A stretch of 64,000 nucleotides of DNA from Diphasiastrum complanatum (GCA_029204225.1 CM055107.1:19251815-19315814); one strand, 5' to 3'. Shown: positions 26,839 to 38,101, counted from the first letter of the stretch. Made by a program: numbers and translations. Notes: a model not told the origin generated them from the letters alone.

Positions 26839-27216
26839 ATGACTTCAATGGATGTCTTTCTATTAGAAGCAAGTGAAAGATTGTCAACTTCCAATTACTC
26901 AATTTGGAAGGTTAGGATGGAATCTGTCAATTGAAGAAGAACCACAAATTCCTCAAGAAATTATAAAGTACAGAAAGAGAGCTAGGATGGCTCTGCATTA
27001 CATTAAGATAAATGTCTCAAATGACATCTTAAGAGAAATTGGTGCTTGTAGTAATGCCAAAGATGCTTGGGATACTCTCAAGTCCATCTATGAGGCAAAG
27101 AATACTTCTAGACTTCTAACACTAAGAAAACAAATTTTTCAAAGTGTACAGAGAAGTGATGAATGTGTTTCAGCTTATGTAATGAGAGTTAAAGACCTCC
27201 ATAGAGAATTGTCATG
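26839..27216 (+). pseudogene. gag: copia H gag, truncated
   Basis: The ATG at 26839 opens a typical copia gag start (LLEASERLSTSNYSIWKVRM). After MES there is a deletion and frameshift. The other frame then runs with ARMALHYIKINVSNDILREI, KDAWDTLKSIYEAKNTSR and DLHRELS, the same blocks found in copia A and B gag. The element ends abruptly at about 27216, where unrelated sequence begins, so zinc knuckle and pol are absent. Confidence 0.85.
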
Positions 27217-27720
27217 ATCCTATGTCAATCTGTCTCCATTCATGTTGCTACATTTTTACTTGTGATGTCCCACAATCTACATATATGAATTGTTTGTCGC
27301 TATAGTCTACATTTTTACTCAGAAATTTTCACAAGTTAAAAAACTGACATTGTCGCCAAAACCCGACGCTATCGCCTTTTCACCTTCGGGCCATCCTGAG
27401 CAACTAAGTGTTTTGCGACACTTCCAGAATAGCGATAGTTGCATAGTCTGCATAAATACAAATAAGTTTAAACAGGCGAAAAATGTGACACTATATTTTT
27501 ACACACAATTTATGACAAGCGAAAAATGCGACAATGCGACAGTCTGCATAAATATAAGTAAATCTGAACAGGCGAAGAAGCCGACAAAGTGTCGCAATTT
27601 TCGCATTTTCACCGGCGTCAATTTTAGCGAAGCTCGACTTCGCGGCCTCCTCACGCTCGTTCTATGCACTGTGCAAGATTTGACAACGACAACATGATCT
27701 CCTATAGACGGCACAACTAC
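27217..27720. repeat. GCGACA/TTCGC-rich repeated stretch
   Basis: AGTCTGCATAAATA ... AACAGGCGAA occurs twice, about 92 bp apart (near 27448 and 27540). It is embedded in sequence rich in GCGACA, GCGAAAAATG and TTTTCGC. I do not recognise the repeat. It abuts the ParB-like gene fragment and may belong to the same element. Confidence 0.45.
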
Positions 27721-28045
27721 TTTTGTACCTTCTTCATCCGGTGAAGTAGTACATGAATGTTTTCTTATCCTTCAGTGAAATATCTTGAGATTTACCCAAA
27801 ATTTTAAAAGAAATCCTCGACATTTCAAAGATTATCACAGACAATTGAGAATCTGCAGAGAGAAATATTTTTTAGGAAAATTTCAAACATTACCTTAACG
27901 AAAATACTGAAAACTTTAAATAGACAAGCAATTTTTGTGAAAAATCTCTAAAAATCATAAGTAATATTTGCAATTTTTGTAAAATTTAATTCTAAATTCA
28001 ACACATTTTATTACTAAAACGTCTCAAAAGTTTTACTTTTAAAAT
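27721..28045 (-). pseudogene. ParB-like gene, 5' fragment (second copy)
   Basis: This is the reverse complement of about 57270-57560. It includes the intron-acceptor context TTTTTCTCTGCAG and the ATG at 27821-27823 beginning MSRISFKILGK. It keeps the base missing from the other copy at the poly-A position, so the frame stays open through KDKKTFMYYFTG. A TGA follows and the homology stops before the ParB-like domain. The upstream palindromes of the other copy are not present here. It shows the gene is part of a repeated unit. Confidence 0.7.
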
Positions 28046-28396
28046 TTGTGTATATAGTGAATATATTTTTAGTATTCAGATATAGAGAACGAAGCATGAT
28101 TCGTAACATGTGAGACAAACATTGTAGATGCTTTCACACATCGATTCTTTCTTTCAAACAGATTGTTAGTAATAGGTTCATAACCTTCACAAATTGTGAT
28201 TAGCTTTGTGAAGAACGTGATTACGTCCGCTATTGTTTTGTGCTCACCTTCATTATTGACTTGTATATTTCGTTATACTTAATCTGATTACAACTCTATT
28301 TGGTTCTGCGTTCAAATTTGTGTCAATACTGCAATGCTTTTCCATGTTTTATCTTACTATCTAATTGATTTGTTTGATTGTCTGCTCATCACTTCC
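28046..28396. other. Unassigned DNA
   Basis: AT-rich sequence between the ParB-like fragment and the remnant of copia C gag. No motif recognised. Confidence 0.5.
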
Positions 28397-28761
28397 GCTA
28401 CCACCGCGTATTAGAAGCTCTAAACGCACCAAGAGAATTGAAGGGACTGATCTATCCGCTTCTCCCAATTTCTCTGACATTGCCTTAACTTCACCACCTC
28501 TTGACGTTGCTCCTCCTACAACATGATCCAGTGCAAGTCTTCAAAAGTAGGCAATCTCTCCCTTGAAGCAATGTCGCTCACAAACATTTGTAGACCTTCT
28601 GAAACACCGCTCATAGTGGTATGTACCAATTCAACATCCCTGATTGCTTCATCAATAGCCACAAGTTGATCTATCAGCTCCTTTATCCTGGTGAAGAAAG
28701 ATCCCACCAATTCACCTTCTTCCATCCTGATTGTGTTCAAACTCGACTTCAAGAACATGGC
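28397..28761 (-). pseudogene. gag: copia C gag, downstream part
   Basis: The minus-strand frame reads MFLKSSLNTIRMEEGELVGS, then FTRIKELIDQLVAIDE and LPTFEDLHWIML, a stop, then EEQRQEVVKLRQ. This is the UBN2-type copia gag pattern. Its N-terminal half is at 41145-41461. The two halves were separated by copia B, whose TSD TCAAG ends here at 28762-28766. No pol of copia C is visible beyond. Confidence 0.85.
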
Positions 28762-28766
28762 TCAAG

Positions 28767-29599
28767 TGTGGAAAAAGTACAAAAAGGACCAATAGTGGAT
28801 CTTAATCTGATCCTCAAGAGGGATTGGTTGTCAGATTACTTGATCTATCAATCTACTTGAGATTAAGATCAATCTAGATCAATTCTAGACACAAAATCCT
28901 AACAAGAACAATCATTAATTGAAGGTAGGTGTACTTTCTGGTTTCCCACGTGTGAAACCCTGTTTGAGTACGGACTCCAACCTGAAAATCAAGTACACAT
29001 TGATAGCACCTCAAAACAATCAAAACAAATGTAGACAAATGGAGAGAATCACTCAAAATTGCTTCCAAAACCAAGATTGGTGTCTCACAATGATTATGGC
29101 CAAATGTGGCTCTATATATACAATAAGTGGGAGCTCGTGGTACTGATCATCCCTTTGATCCCACATGTGCGAAGGTGCTTTGTCATATGATGATTCATCA
29201 TGCAAAACTGACACTTGGACAAAACCTTCTATTTTGAGCACTTTTGGTCCATTTTCCTTCTATATAATTATCTACTTGAAAATCTTCTAGAAGTCAAAAT
29301 TCGTCTACTTCAGCTTATTCCACACATGTGAGTTGTCCTCTACACATGGGATGTGACACCTAACCAAAGGATGTGGCTCATGCAATCAATAGATTGATGC
29401 CATGTGTCATATGTCTAGAAAACTAGTTTTTGGCCTTTTTAGCCACTAGAACTTGAATTGAATTATATGTACAACCTATATGATTATGGTACATGACAAG
29501 TATACTATTTTCACATGTGGGAATAGACTGCACACATGTGTAATCATCCTATATACAAGATTTTTGGCCTCTACCAAGCTTATTTTTGTATTTTTCACA
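28767..29599 (-). repeat. copia B 3' LTR (833 bp)
   Basis: Begins TGTGGAAAAAGTAC and ends GTATTTTTCACA on the plus strand. It contains several CACRTGTG-type palindromes, for example CCACGTGTGAAA, CACATGTGCG and CACACATGTG. The minus-strand polypurine tract GATTTTTGAGGAG lies just beyond. Confidence 0.95.
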
Positions 29600-30063
29600 C
29601 TCCTCAAAAATCTAGCTAGCATAGATCTATCTATAACCCCAAGAGCCAATCTTGATTTTATAAATGGATCTTTAGGCAATGCCTTGGTGAGTATATCAGC
29701 AATGCAATCTGATGATGAAACATGAATAAGCTTGATCTCCTTTGCTTGCACTTTCTCCCTCACGAAATGATGTGCAATCTCGATGTGCTTTGTTCGAACA
29801 TGGAAGACTGGATTGTTTGCAAGTTGTTGAGCTGCTTGATTATCACAATATATGCATGGAATGTCTTCATCCTTGATCACATGTAGCTCCTCCAAAAGCC
29901 TTTTAAGCCAAAGAACCTCCTTTGTTGTTGTTGTCATAGCTTTATATTCGGATTCTGTTGATGAAAGAGAGATGGTATCTTGCATTTTGGAAAGCCAAGA
30001 TATAACTCCTTCACATAAGAACGTAGCAAATGCACTTATGGATCTTCTATCCATCTTGTCACC
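29600..30063 (-). pseudogene. copia B RNase H
   Basis: The open frame starts just beyond the RT inversion breakpoint. It carries SISAFATFLCEGVISWLSK, DTISLSSTESEYKAM, KEVLWLKRLLEELHV, CIYCDNQAAQQLA, KHIEIAHHFVREKV and DCIADILTKALPKDPF. The domain itself reads through without a stop and the frame continues into the LTR. It cannot be translated as a fusion with RT because the RT part upstream is inverted. Confidence 0.9.
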
Positions 30064-30656
30064 ATTCCTATCTTATTTCCATTGGATTTGTTGTAAGTTC
30101 TTATGAACCATCATTGTACTACAAATTTAATGATGGAAAGATCATTATCTTAGTTTTATATGTTGATGACATTATACTCACAGGAAATGATCTAGATGGC
30201 ATTAAGAATGTAAAAATTTCCTTGTCTAGTGAATTTAAGATGGTAGATCTAGGACTTCTTAAAGTTATACTTGGAATAGAAGTCACTAGAAGTAATGATT
30301 TTACCTTCATATGTCAATCTAAGTATGCTAGATCAATCTTAGCAAGATTTGGCATGATTGATTGTAAAGGAGTTGAAACTCCTATGGAACTAAGTGTAAA
30401 AGGTTCTAAGGAAAGTGATGAAGCATCCTTTGAGGACATCACTACCTATAGAATGCTTATTGGTTCCTTGATATACTTAACTATCACTAGACCAGATCTT
30501 AGTTTTTGTGTTGGCAAGTTGAGTCAATACATGCAAAGTCCATTAATGTGTCATTGGAAAGGAGCAAAAAGGGTGTTAAGGTACATCTCGGCTACAAAAG
30601 ACTTTGGCATAGTTTATGAAAGGACTAATATTTGTTTGAGAGCATATTCGGACTTG
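30064..30656 (+). pseudogene. Inverted reverse-transcriptase segment of copia B
   Basis: In this minus-strand element, about 590 bp read as copia RT on the plus strand: SYLISIGFVVSSYEPSLYY, ILVLYVDDIILTGNDLDG, KMVDLGLLKVILGIEV, RPDLSFCVGKLSQYM and RVLRYISATKDFG. The minus-strand RT stops after GLKQAPRAWY at about 30660 and resumes with GDKMDRRSIS at about 30063. These are exactly the two points this block should connect. It is a local inversion with loss of only a few codons at each junction. The YVDD box is intact but in the wrong orientation. Confidence 0.9.
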
Positions 30657-31897
30657 AGTACCATGCTCTTGGTGCTTGCTTGAGTCCATAAAGACTCTTC
30701 TTCAAGAGACACACCTTGTCTTCTTCTCCATCTTTGATGAAGCCCTCGGGTTGGCACATGTAGATTTCCTCTTCCAAGAATCCATTTAAGAAAGCATTTG
30801 TCAGATCAAGTTGGAAGAGCTCCCATTTGAAAGAAGTTGCAAGACATATGATTAATCTAATGGTCACAAGCTTTGCAACAGGTGCAATCTATGCCTTTGA
30901 CTTGCAAAAAACCTTTCGCTACAAGTCTAGCTTTGTACTTATGAATGGAACCATCTTGATTATATTTCAATCTATATATCCATTTGCAAGTAAGAGGCTT
31001 CTTTCCATAAGGTAAATCAACAAGTTTCCAAGTTTGATTTTCCATTAATGCATCAAACTCTACTTGCAGCTTTCCTCCAATATTGAGACTTATTTGCTTC
31101 CTCAAAACTAGTTGGTTCTTCAAGCATAGTAGTCGAGAAAGTATAAGAGTTGAGTAATTGAGAATTTTCCCTTTGCTCCCCTTTGTCACTATAAGTGAGC
31201 CTTGATGGCTCAATCCTTGTCCTTGTTGATCTTCTTGGCACCCTTGGACTTGGAGTAGGTTCCACTTGGTCTTCATCTTCATGAAGCTCCTCCTCGGCCA
31301 TAGCATGATCATTGACAAGTTGAGTGTTGTTGGAAGTCACCTTTCCTTTGGCTTGGAGAGATTCATCAAAAAGTACATCTCTACTAGCAACAACTTTTTT
31401 TGTAATAGGATCATATATCCTATAGGCTTTCTTACTTTCACTATAACCAACAAAGATGCTTTTGAAAGAAGTGGCATCTTCCTTTTTCCTTGTTTCTAAA
31501 GGAATATGTACATAACAAGTACATCCAAAAACTTTCAAATCACTAAGATTTGGCTTTTTTTGTCAAACAATACTTCATAAGGTGTAAGTCCTTTAATGGC
31601 ACTATTAGTCATTCTATTACAAAGAAAATTTGCACATAAAATAGCTTCTCCCCAAAATGAAATAGAAAGAGATGCATATAATCTCATAGCTTTAGCACAC
31701 TCACATAGTGTCCTATTCTTTCTCTCAGCTACTCCATTTTGTTGTGGAGTATATGTACAAGTAAACTCTCTCTTTATGCCATTAGTTTCACAAAACTCTT
31801 TCATCCTATTGGAGATGTACTCCCCTCCATTATCACTTCTTAATACTTTCAAGCTAGTATTAAGTTGCTTTTCCACCAGAGTTTTGAACTTTACAAA
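30657..31897 (-). pseudogene. copia B integrase C-terminal part and RT N-terminal part
   Basis: From the gypsy-2 insertion at 31897 downward the integrase continues: VLRSDNGGEYISNRM, TPQQNGVAERKNRTL and SFWGEAILCANFLCNRM. After a frameshift near 31535 comes KVFGCTCYVHIPLETRKK and the linker PRRSTRTRIEPSRLTYSD. RT then begins with TWKLVDLPYGKKPLTCKWIY, FQLDLTNAFLNGFLEEEIYM and LKKSLYGLKQAPRAWY, in more than one frame. The first RT catalytic Asp (QLD) is present. The block ends at the inversion breakpoint. Confidence 0.9.
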
Positions 31898-32249
31898 TGT
31901 TACGAGCTCGTAACCAGTGCCGAACCCTAGAGAACACAGATAGGTCAGATACCACAGTCAGGGTCGTGTCCAGCGTACATGACCAACAGGGCAACACAGT
32001 GTGAGTAGTGTGCCCCAGCACGGTCCATAGCCATGGCGGGCCTAACACAGCCTAGGGACCCTGTCAGCAGGATAGGGCCCCCAGTTGGGTCCCGACGTGC
32101 AGTCGGCCACGTCACGTGGCCGACACTTGGCAGTTGCATGCTACCAGTTCTCACACTGGGCTAGGAGGGGCTTACTCTATATCAGGGAGTAGGCAAGGTT
32201 GGGTGGATCAGTTAGTGTTTGCCCCACTGTGGTGTTAGGATCTATTACA
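31898..32249 (+). repeat. gypsy-2 5' LTR (352 bp)
   Basis: TGTTACGAGCTCG ... GGATCTATTACA. Contains a perfect 10-bp inverted repeat, GTCGGCCACG / CGTGGCCGAC, at 32102-32124 around TCA, with a CACGTGG G-box core. A TATA-like CTATATC lies about 60 bp downstream. It should drive transcription of the element. Confidence 0.97.
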
Positions 32250-32250
32250 C

Positions 32251-32263
32251 TGGTATCAAAGCC
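32251..32263 (+). promoter_or_regulatory. gypsy-2 primer-binding site
   Basis: TGGTATCAAAGCC lies one base after the 5' LTR. It differs from the consensus TGGTATCAGAGCC at one position. Confidence 0.9.
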
Positions 32264-32959
32264 ATCTCCATCCTAGGGAGTTCAGGACAGTAGTAGAGAA
32301 AGCTATCAGAAGATAGGAAGTGTTTCTCAGATTCTCAGAGAGGAATAGAGGAGGAGGATCGCTGTAGGAGCAGCCTTCAAACTTCTGATTTCCACTGAGA
32401 AATCACAGTAGCAAGGAGTCAGATTCCAAGTGTAGGTAACTCGCTGAAAAAACAGCTGTTTCCCACTGAGTTGAGAGGATTCTCTATAGTTTTCCCAGCA
32501 AAATTAGAGTAGGAAGAAGCCAGCACCTCCATCGCTGTACAGTCAGAGACCTACATCCGATTTCCAGGGAAAAAGTTACTGGTTCTCAGCGAGTTTGAAG
32601 CCAAAAAGGAGGAGCAGGGCCAGCGTTGCCAGTACTTCTGAAAATCTGGTTTTTCAACAAGTTTTTGGGCCCCAACGTCAGAGATTTGGAGCAAGAGGAT
32701 TCCTATCAGACCAGCGAGCTACTATCATCAAAAAACCAGGAAATTTAGCACCGTTTTGAAGCTTCAAACTGGCATTTTTCGGAACAGCAGGTCTGAAATT
32801 TTGGGGAAAAGAGCTGAAAGGGTTCCTCTTCATCCTTTCTTTGGAAGTACAGTCCTCAGAAACAGCTAAGTCATCTTTCCTTTCCCTTGTACAGTTGTAA
32901 ATTAGTCTTTTAGACTTTTTTCCTTCAGAAGTTAAGGTAGCTCTCTTTCAGTTTCGAAG
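32264..32959 (+). other. gypsy-2 untranslated leader
   Basis: About 700 bp between PBS and gag ATG with no sizeable open frame. It is expected to carry packaging and dimerisation signals, none of which I can identify by eye. Confidence 0.7.
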
Positions 32960-35356
32960 ATGACCACTCCTCAGGGACCTGATCAACCCCAGGAGAGAGG
33001 CTTCGACGAACTTGAAACAGAAGCCTTGGCTTACAGAAAAGGGAAGGAACCCATGGAAGTAGAAGAACAGGAACAGTTCGCCGAAGAACTCGACGAACTG
33101 GTTACCAAAGAGCAATTCCTCCAATTGGTAACAGAAGTGGATGAACTGAAGCTGGCATTAGCCAATTTCAAGTCCAGTGTGGACGACTCGTTCACTGAAC
33201 TCAAAAACTTGATTTTGAGTTCCGCGAAAGGAAGCCTTCCCTCCACTTCTCAGTTATCCCCTTCTCCACTTCCATCAGTTTCGGGTGAGACTTTACGGTC
33301 TCACCCCAGTGTTTTTAAAGATTTAAAGCCTCCTACTTTTAATGGGGAAGAGAAGGATAGAAATGCAGATATTCTACAAACCTTCCTCAGCAAATGGAAG
33401 AACATTCATGCTCTTAAACAGACCCCTGACCATTTGCAAGCAATTGAGGCCAGTCTTTCTTTAGGGCCTATGGCCTATAAGTGGTGGTTAAATCTCCAGG
33501 AGACTGGGCAGACTCCCCGGTCATGGAAAGCTTTTGAAGAAGCTTTCCTAAGAGAATTTCTACCAGAGAATGAACTTGATAGAGCCTGGGAAGCCTGGGA
33601 AAGAACAGTAATGGACAAGTCCCTCATCCAATATATCTCGCAGTATCGAGAGGCAATTTTAAAGATTAAAAATATGGATGACTATCAAAAAATCAGGGGA
33701 TTTGTCCGTGGCCTCAAAGATGAATATAAAGTAGAGGTCCAGAGAAACTCGCCTACTACCCTTGAGCAAGCTCTCAGATATGCTCAAATCTATGATGATT
33801 CAGTGGGTAGGAAGAGAGCGAGACAACAACCACTTTCTGAGCAGCTTCCTCAGAAAGACTTTCAATTTAAAAAGAAATTTTTAAAAAGAAAGAAAGAAGA
33901 TAAATTTAAAGGTGAAGCTCCTCAGAAACGCCCTTCACTCATACAGCCCTTAAAACCAGATGATTTTGAGAAAGCCAAACAAGAACGTTTGTGCTTTGTG
34001 TGTATGGGCAAGGGACACAAAGTCAGACAGTGTCCCAAGGGGCCTTTCACTAAAAAAGATAAAAAACAAGTTCATCTTGTTCAGACTGTATGTTTCCCCA
34101 GTAACTCGGCAGCTTCCGAGATCAAAGTGTATCATGAAGATCATGAACACTGTTGCCAGTTGACCTCTGCAATGCTAGCGAGACCCTTCAGCTTTGGGCC
34201 GCATGACCTAGTACGTATGCATGGGAAAGTTGGTAACCAGTCAGTAAGAGTCATGGTTGATGATGGGGCAACCCATAATTTCATCAACCACACCCTGGTT
34301 AAAAAGCTTAAACTACCAGAAGTACCTAGTCGGCATAGGTACATAGTTTCATTAGCTAAGGGTGAAGATAAAAAAATATGGGAAACTATGGTAAGTAATT
34401 TGAATCTTGGTATTCAGGGGTACCAAGATCAAATAAACTTTCAGATAATGCACCTGGATCGAACAGACATTGTTCTCGGGAGAGATTGGCTCTACAGTTT
34501 AGGACCTTCCCTCCACAGAAACTATCAAGAGAACACCCTCAGCTTTCAGCATAAAGGCCGAGAGATCCAGTTGCATGGGGAGCATGATGTTCCCAACAGC
34601 CCTATGGTCTGCAGTTCAAAGCTCTGTCAGCTAATCGGAGACGAAGACCATCAGGTATTCTTATGTGACTTTCAGTTTATTCCTAAAGTTTCTATTTCCA
34701 GTTCTATTCAGCAGAAAATCAGTAAATTAGAAACTTTGTTGTCTAAATTTAAAGATGTTTTTCCTGAAGATTTGCCACATGGTTTACCACCTAGCAGAGA
34801 GGTAGATCATGTAATAAACCTAGTACCAGTTACAGCACCTATTTCTAAACCTCCGTATCGGGTCAGCCGAACAGAGGATGAAGAAATAACTAGGCAGTTA
34901 ACAGACTATCTTGGGAAAGGCCAAATTCAGACCAGTAGTTCACCATGGGCCTCACCAGTCCTATTGGTGAAAAAGAAGGAGGGGTCTATGCGTCTTTGCA
35001 TAGATTACAGAGCCCTCAATAAAGTCACAATTAAGAATAAATACCCTATGCCTCGGGCAGACGAGTTGTTTGATCAACTCGACGGGACTAAGTTTTTCAG
35101 CAAAATAGACCTTAGATCGGGATATCATCAAGTCCATATAAAATCGGAAGATGTCTCGAAAACAGCTTTTAGGACTCGTCACGGTCATTATGAGTTTAAG
35201 GTGATGCCATTTGGGCTCACAAATGCTCCAGCTACCTTTATGACCTTGATGAACAGTGTCCTCAGACCATACTTGGGTAAGTTTGTAGTCGTATTTTTAG
35301 ATGACATCCTCATCTACAGCAAAACGAGGAAGGAGCATCTAAAACACCTCAGATAG
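32960..35356 (+). CDS. gypsy-2 gag-protease-RT (polyprotein, first part)
   Basis: The open frame of 798 codons starts at ATG 32960, the first in-frame ATG after the leader. Gag core lies around residues 120-290 ([20 protein letters not shown]). A zinc knuckle [14 protein letters not shown] (CX2CX4HX4C) follows near residue 345. The protease motif is [11 protein letters not shown] near residue 432, with Asp before the usual GATHNF. RT follows with [41 protein letters not shown] and [11 protein letters not shown] near residue 779, catalytic Asps intact. It ends at TAG 35354-35356. The downstream frame continues in phase, so the stop is a single point change, probably from CAG. Confidence 0.95.
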   Translation: MTTPQGPDQPQERGFDELETEALAYRKGKEPMEVEEQEQFAEELDELVTKEQFLQLVTEVDELKLALANFKSSVDDSFTELKNLILSSAKGSLPSTSQLSPSPLPSVSGETLRSHPSVFKDLKPPTFNGEEKDRNADILQTFLSKWKNIHALKQTPDHLQAIEASLSLGPMAYKWWLNLQETGQTPRSWKAFEEAFLREFLPENELDRAWEAWERTVMDKSLIQYISQYREAILKIKNMDDYQKIRGFVRGLKDEYKVEVQRNSPTTLEQALRYAQIYDDSVGRKRARQQPLSEQLPQKDFQFKKKFLKRKKEDKFKGEAPQKRPSLIQPLKPDDFEKAKQERLCFVCMGKGHKVRQCPKGPFTKKDKKQVHLVQTVCFPSNSAASEIKVYHEDHEHCCQLTSAMLARPFSFGPHDLVRMHGKVGNQSVRVMVDDGATHNFINHTLVKKLKLPEVPSRHRYIVSLAKGEDKKIWETMVSNLNLGIQGYQDQINFQIMHLDRTDIVLGRDWLYSLGPSLHRNYQENTLSFQHKGREIQLHGEHDVPNSPMVCSSKLCQLIGDEDHQVFLCDFQFIPKVSISSSIQQKISKLETLLSKFKDVFPEDLPHGLPPSREVDHVINLVPVTAPISKPPYRVSRTEDEEITRQLTDYLGKGQIQTSSSPWASPVLLVKKKEGSMRLCIDYRALNKVTIKNKYPMPRADELFDQLDGTKFFSKIDLRSGYHQVHIKSEDVSKTAFRTRHGHYEFKVMPFGLTNAPATFMTLMNSVLRPYLGKFVVVFLDDILIYSKTRKEHLKHLR

Positions 35357-37738
35357 GTGTTTCGACTGCTCAGAAAGCATAAGCTTTATGCTAAACAATC
35401 CAAGTGTGAATTCTTCGTTGAAGAAGTAGCATATTTGGGTCACATTATCTCTTCAGATGGGATCAAGATGGACCCAAATAAGGTTAAAGCCATACTCAGT
35501 TGGCTGAGACCTCAGAATATTTTGGAACTTCAAATCTTTCTTGGTCTAGCGGGATATTACAGACGATTTGTCAAGGAATATGCTCAGATAGCAGTCCCTA
35601 TGACAAATCTCCTTAAGGGGAAGGGAAAGGAGTTCATTTGGGAGTCCGCACAACAGGAGAGCTTTGATGCTCTCAAAACAGCCTTAGCTACAGCACCAGT
35701 TTTAAAAGTCGTCGACCCCAATCAGTCATTTGTGGTCGAAACAGATGCTAGCGACTTTGCAGTAGGTGCTGTGCTAACTCAGGGTGGACAACCAGTTGCG
35801 TTCGAGAGTAAAAAACTCGAGCCAGCACAGACTAGGTACAGTGCCTATGAAAAGGAACTCTTTTCTATAGTCCATGCCCTTAAGACTTGGAGGCATTATT
35901 TGTATGGTGCCAACTTTGAGGTCCTGACAGACCATGAGAGTCTCAGATACCTTTGCAATCAACCTGAGCTTAGAGGTCGGAAAGCTCGTTGGGCAGAGTT
36001 GATGCAAGAGTTTGACATGTCTATCAGATATAGGCGTGGAAAATTCAATACAGTAGCAGATGCCCTTAGCAGAATGCCTATGATAAACGAGCTGAGTTTT
36101 ACTCAGATTCGTAATGAGTTACTCGAGTCCTTGAGAGGGAAATGTCAGCATGATGCATTCTTCTCTATTATCTGGAACTCAGTCCAGAACAGACAGTTAC
36201 AGACTCCAGAACCAGTTCCCGGGGCTGGTGCCAGTTCATCCAAGAATACGGCAGCTTCCGTTGAGGATGATGATGAGTCCGAGTATACGTCATCAGATGA
36301 CGTTGAGGATTCTGAGCCTGTATCACCCAAGCAAACCCCAGTGGTTGAGGGTCAGTTGACTCAAGGATTCAAATGGAAACAGTATTCCATTCAGGATGAG
36401 TACTTGCTCTATAGGGATAGAGTATGTGTCCCCAATTCAGAGGATTATAGGCAGCAGGTCCTATATGAATGTCATGACAATCCTAGCGCGGGACACCCAG
36501 GCATACAGAAGACCTATGAGCTTCTTCGTAGGCAATTTTTCTGGCCCAGTATGAAAAAGGACGTCCACCAGTATGTAACCAGTTGCCAGAAATGTCAAGT
36601 AAATAAAGCAGAGCGTTTAAAGGCAGGAGGGTTGTTGCATCCCTTAGAAATACCAGCTGGTAAATGGGAGAGTATCTCCATGGATTTTATAGTAGGCCTG
36701 CCTAAAACCCAAAAGGGTAATGACGCTATATGGGTCACAGTTGACCGTCTGACCAAAATGGCTCATTTTATTCCGACCAAAACAACCGTTAGAGCTCCAG
36801 AGTTAGCGAGGTTGTTTGTAGACGGGCTATTTAAATTGTACGGTCTACCTTCCGGCATAGTCAGCGACCGGGACAGTAAGTTTACTGGAAATTTTTGGAG
36901 GGCAGTATTCCATCATCTCCATACTAAACTTAATATGAGTACCACCGACCATCCACAGACGGACGGTCAAACAGAAAGGGTAAATCAAGTGCTGGAGGAT
37001 ATGCTTCGTGCATACGTCAGCAAGAGGCAGACTAATTGGGAGGAGTATCTCTCGATATTAGAGTTTGCTTACAACAGTACCAAACATTCAGCTACAGGAT
37101 ACAGCCCATTTATGCTGATGTACGGTTTTCAGCCACGCTCACCCACAGCTGTAGGGTTTAAACAAGAAAAAGTTGAAGCAGCCAGAAACTTTTTAGAAGA
37201 CCTAAACCAGATGATAGAACATGCTAAGCGTAGCATTAGACAATCCCAGGATCGAGCCAGGCATTATGCAGATCCACACAGACGGGATGTGCAGTTCTCC
37301 ACTGGTGAGAAAGTCTACTTGAGAGTCCCAGTTGACTCTAAAACCCTCAAATCAGGAGTGTGTGCTAAGTTGTCTCCAAGGTATTGTGGTCCCTTTACCA
37401 TCAGTAGGAGACTAGGCGAGGTCACCTATGAACTAGAACTCCCACACAGCAGTAAGGTTTTTCCAGTCTTTCATGTAAGTCAGTTACGAAAAGCCTTAAC
37501 CAGATCAGATAATCTGGTAGGGGACAGTGTTCTAGTTCTCCCATTGGATCCTCAACAACCTCCACATGAACCAGAGGAAATTCTTGATAGTAGAGAGACG
37601 CAGACTCGTCATACTCTATACCGAGAATATCTGGTTAAGTGGAATGATCAACCTGTTGAGAATGCCACTTGGGAAAGAGGCAGCGTCCTTCGCAAGATTT
37701 TTCCAGACTTTGTCTTAGAGGACCAAGACGGTTCTTAA
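35357..37738 (+). CDS. gypsy-2 RT end, RNase H, integrase, chromodomain (second part)
   Basis: In phase with the preceding frame: 793 codons after the TAG, ending TAA 37736-37738. It contains the RT thumb ([12 protein letters not shown]), RNase H ([31 protein letters not shown]), and the integrase zinc region ([12 protein letters not shown] ... [10 protein letters not shown]). The DDE core has [24 protein letters not shown] and [17 protein letters not shown] module ([11 protein letters not shown]) and a chromodomain ([18 protein letters not shown]) follow. All catalytic residues I can identify are present. It lacks its own start and would need readthrough of the TAG. Confidence 0.93.
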   Translation: MFRLLRKHKLYAKQSKCEFFVEEVAYLGHIISSDGIKMDPNKVKAILSWLRPQNILELQIFLGLAGYYRRFVKEYAQIAVPMTNLLKGKGKEFIWESAQQESFDALKTALATAPVLKVVDPNQSFVVETDASDFAVGAVLTQGGQPVAFESKKLEPAQTRYSAYEKELFSIVHALKTWRHYLYGANFEVLTDHESLRYLCNQPELRGRKARWAELMQEFDMSIRYRRGKFNTVADALSRMPMINELSFTQIRNELLESLRGKCQHDAFFSIIWNSVQNRQLQTPEPVPGAGASSSKNTAASVEDDDESEYTSSDDVEDSEPVSPKQTPVVEGQLTQGFKWKQYSIQDEYLLYRDRVCVPNSEDYRQQVLYECHDNPSAGHPGIQKTYELLRRQFFWPSMKKDVHQYVTSCQKCQVNKAERLKAGGLLHPLEIPAGKWESISMDFIVGLPKTQKGNDAIWVTVDRLTKMAHFIPTKTTVRAPELARLFVDGLFKLYGLPSGIVSDRDSKFTGNFWRAVFHHLHTKLNMSTTDHPQTDGQTERVNQVLEDMLRAYVSKRQTNWEEYLSILEFAYNSTKHSATGYSPFMLMYGFQPRSPTAVGFKQEKVEAARNFLEDLNQMIEHAKRSIRQSQDRARHYADPHRRDVQFSTGEKVYLRVPVDSKTLKSGVCAKLSPRYCGPFTISRRLGEVTYELELPHSSKVFPVFHVSQLRKALTRSDNLVGDSVLVLPLDPQQPPHEPEEILDSRETQTRHTLYREYLVKWNDQPVENATWERGSVLRKIFPDFVLEDQDGS

Positions 37739-37749
37739 GGGGGAGGGAG
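37737..37749 (+). promoter_or_regulatory. gypsy-2 polypurine tract
   Basis: AAGGGGGAGGGAG lies immediately before the 3' LTR and primes plus-strand DNA synthesis. Confidence 0.9.
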
Positions 37750-38101
37750 TGTTACGAGCTCGTAACCAGTGCCGAACCCTAGAGAACACAGATAGGTCAG
37801 ATACCACAGTCAGGGTCGTGTCCAGCGTACATGACCAACAGGGCAACACAGTGTGAGTAGTGTGCCCCAACACGGTCCATAGCCATGGCGGGCCTAACAC
37901 AGCCTAGGGACCCTGTCAGCAGGATAGGGCCCCCAGTTGGGTCCCGACGTGCAGTCGGCCACGTCACGTGGCCGACACTTGGCAGTTGCATGCTACCAGT
38001 TCTCACACTGGGCTAGGAGGGGCTTACTCTATATCAGGGAGTAGGCAAGGTTGGGTGGATCAGTTAGTGTTTGCCCCACTGTGGTGTTAGGATCTATTAC
38101 A
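37750..38101 (+). repeat. gypsy-2 3' LTR (352 bp)
   Basis: Identical to the 5' LTR except for G to A (GTGCCCCAACACGG instead of GTGCCCCAGCACGG). TSD ACAAA follows at 38102-38106. Confidence 0.97.

Larger units (their letters stand above)
31898..38101 (+). mobile_element. gypsy-2: young, nearly intact Ty3/gypsy chromovirus
   Basis: LTRs at 31898-32249 and 37750-38101 (352 bp each) differ by one base that I can see. They are flanked by TSD ACAAA (31893-31897 and 38102-38106). PBS, leader, one long gag-pol frame with a single TAG, and a polypurine tract are all present. The C-terminal chromodomain makes it a chromovirus. It sits inside the integrase of copia B in opposite orientation. LTR near-identity indicates a very recent insertion. 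Confidence 0.97.

Noticed and set aside
28381-28515. Plus-strand exon divergent from the 27.7-kb ParB-like fragment
   Set aside because: The opposite strand continues the copia C gag (EEQRQEVVKLRQ after a stop), which explains the sequence better.
30030-30683. Independent plus-strand copia RT gene
   Set aside because: Its ends fit exactly into the gap of the minus-strand copia B frame, so it is an inverted piece of that element, not a separate insertion.
31860-32154. Small minus-strand ORFs repeated at 37715-38006
   Set aside because: They lie within the two gypsy-2 LTRs and are duplicated only because the LTRs are.
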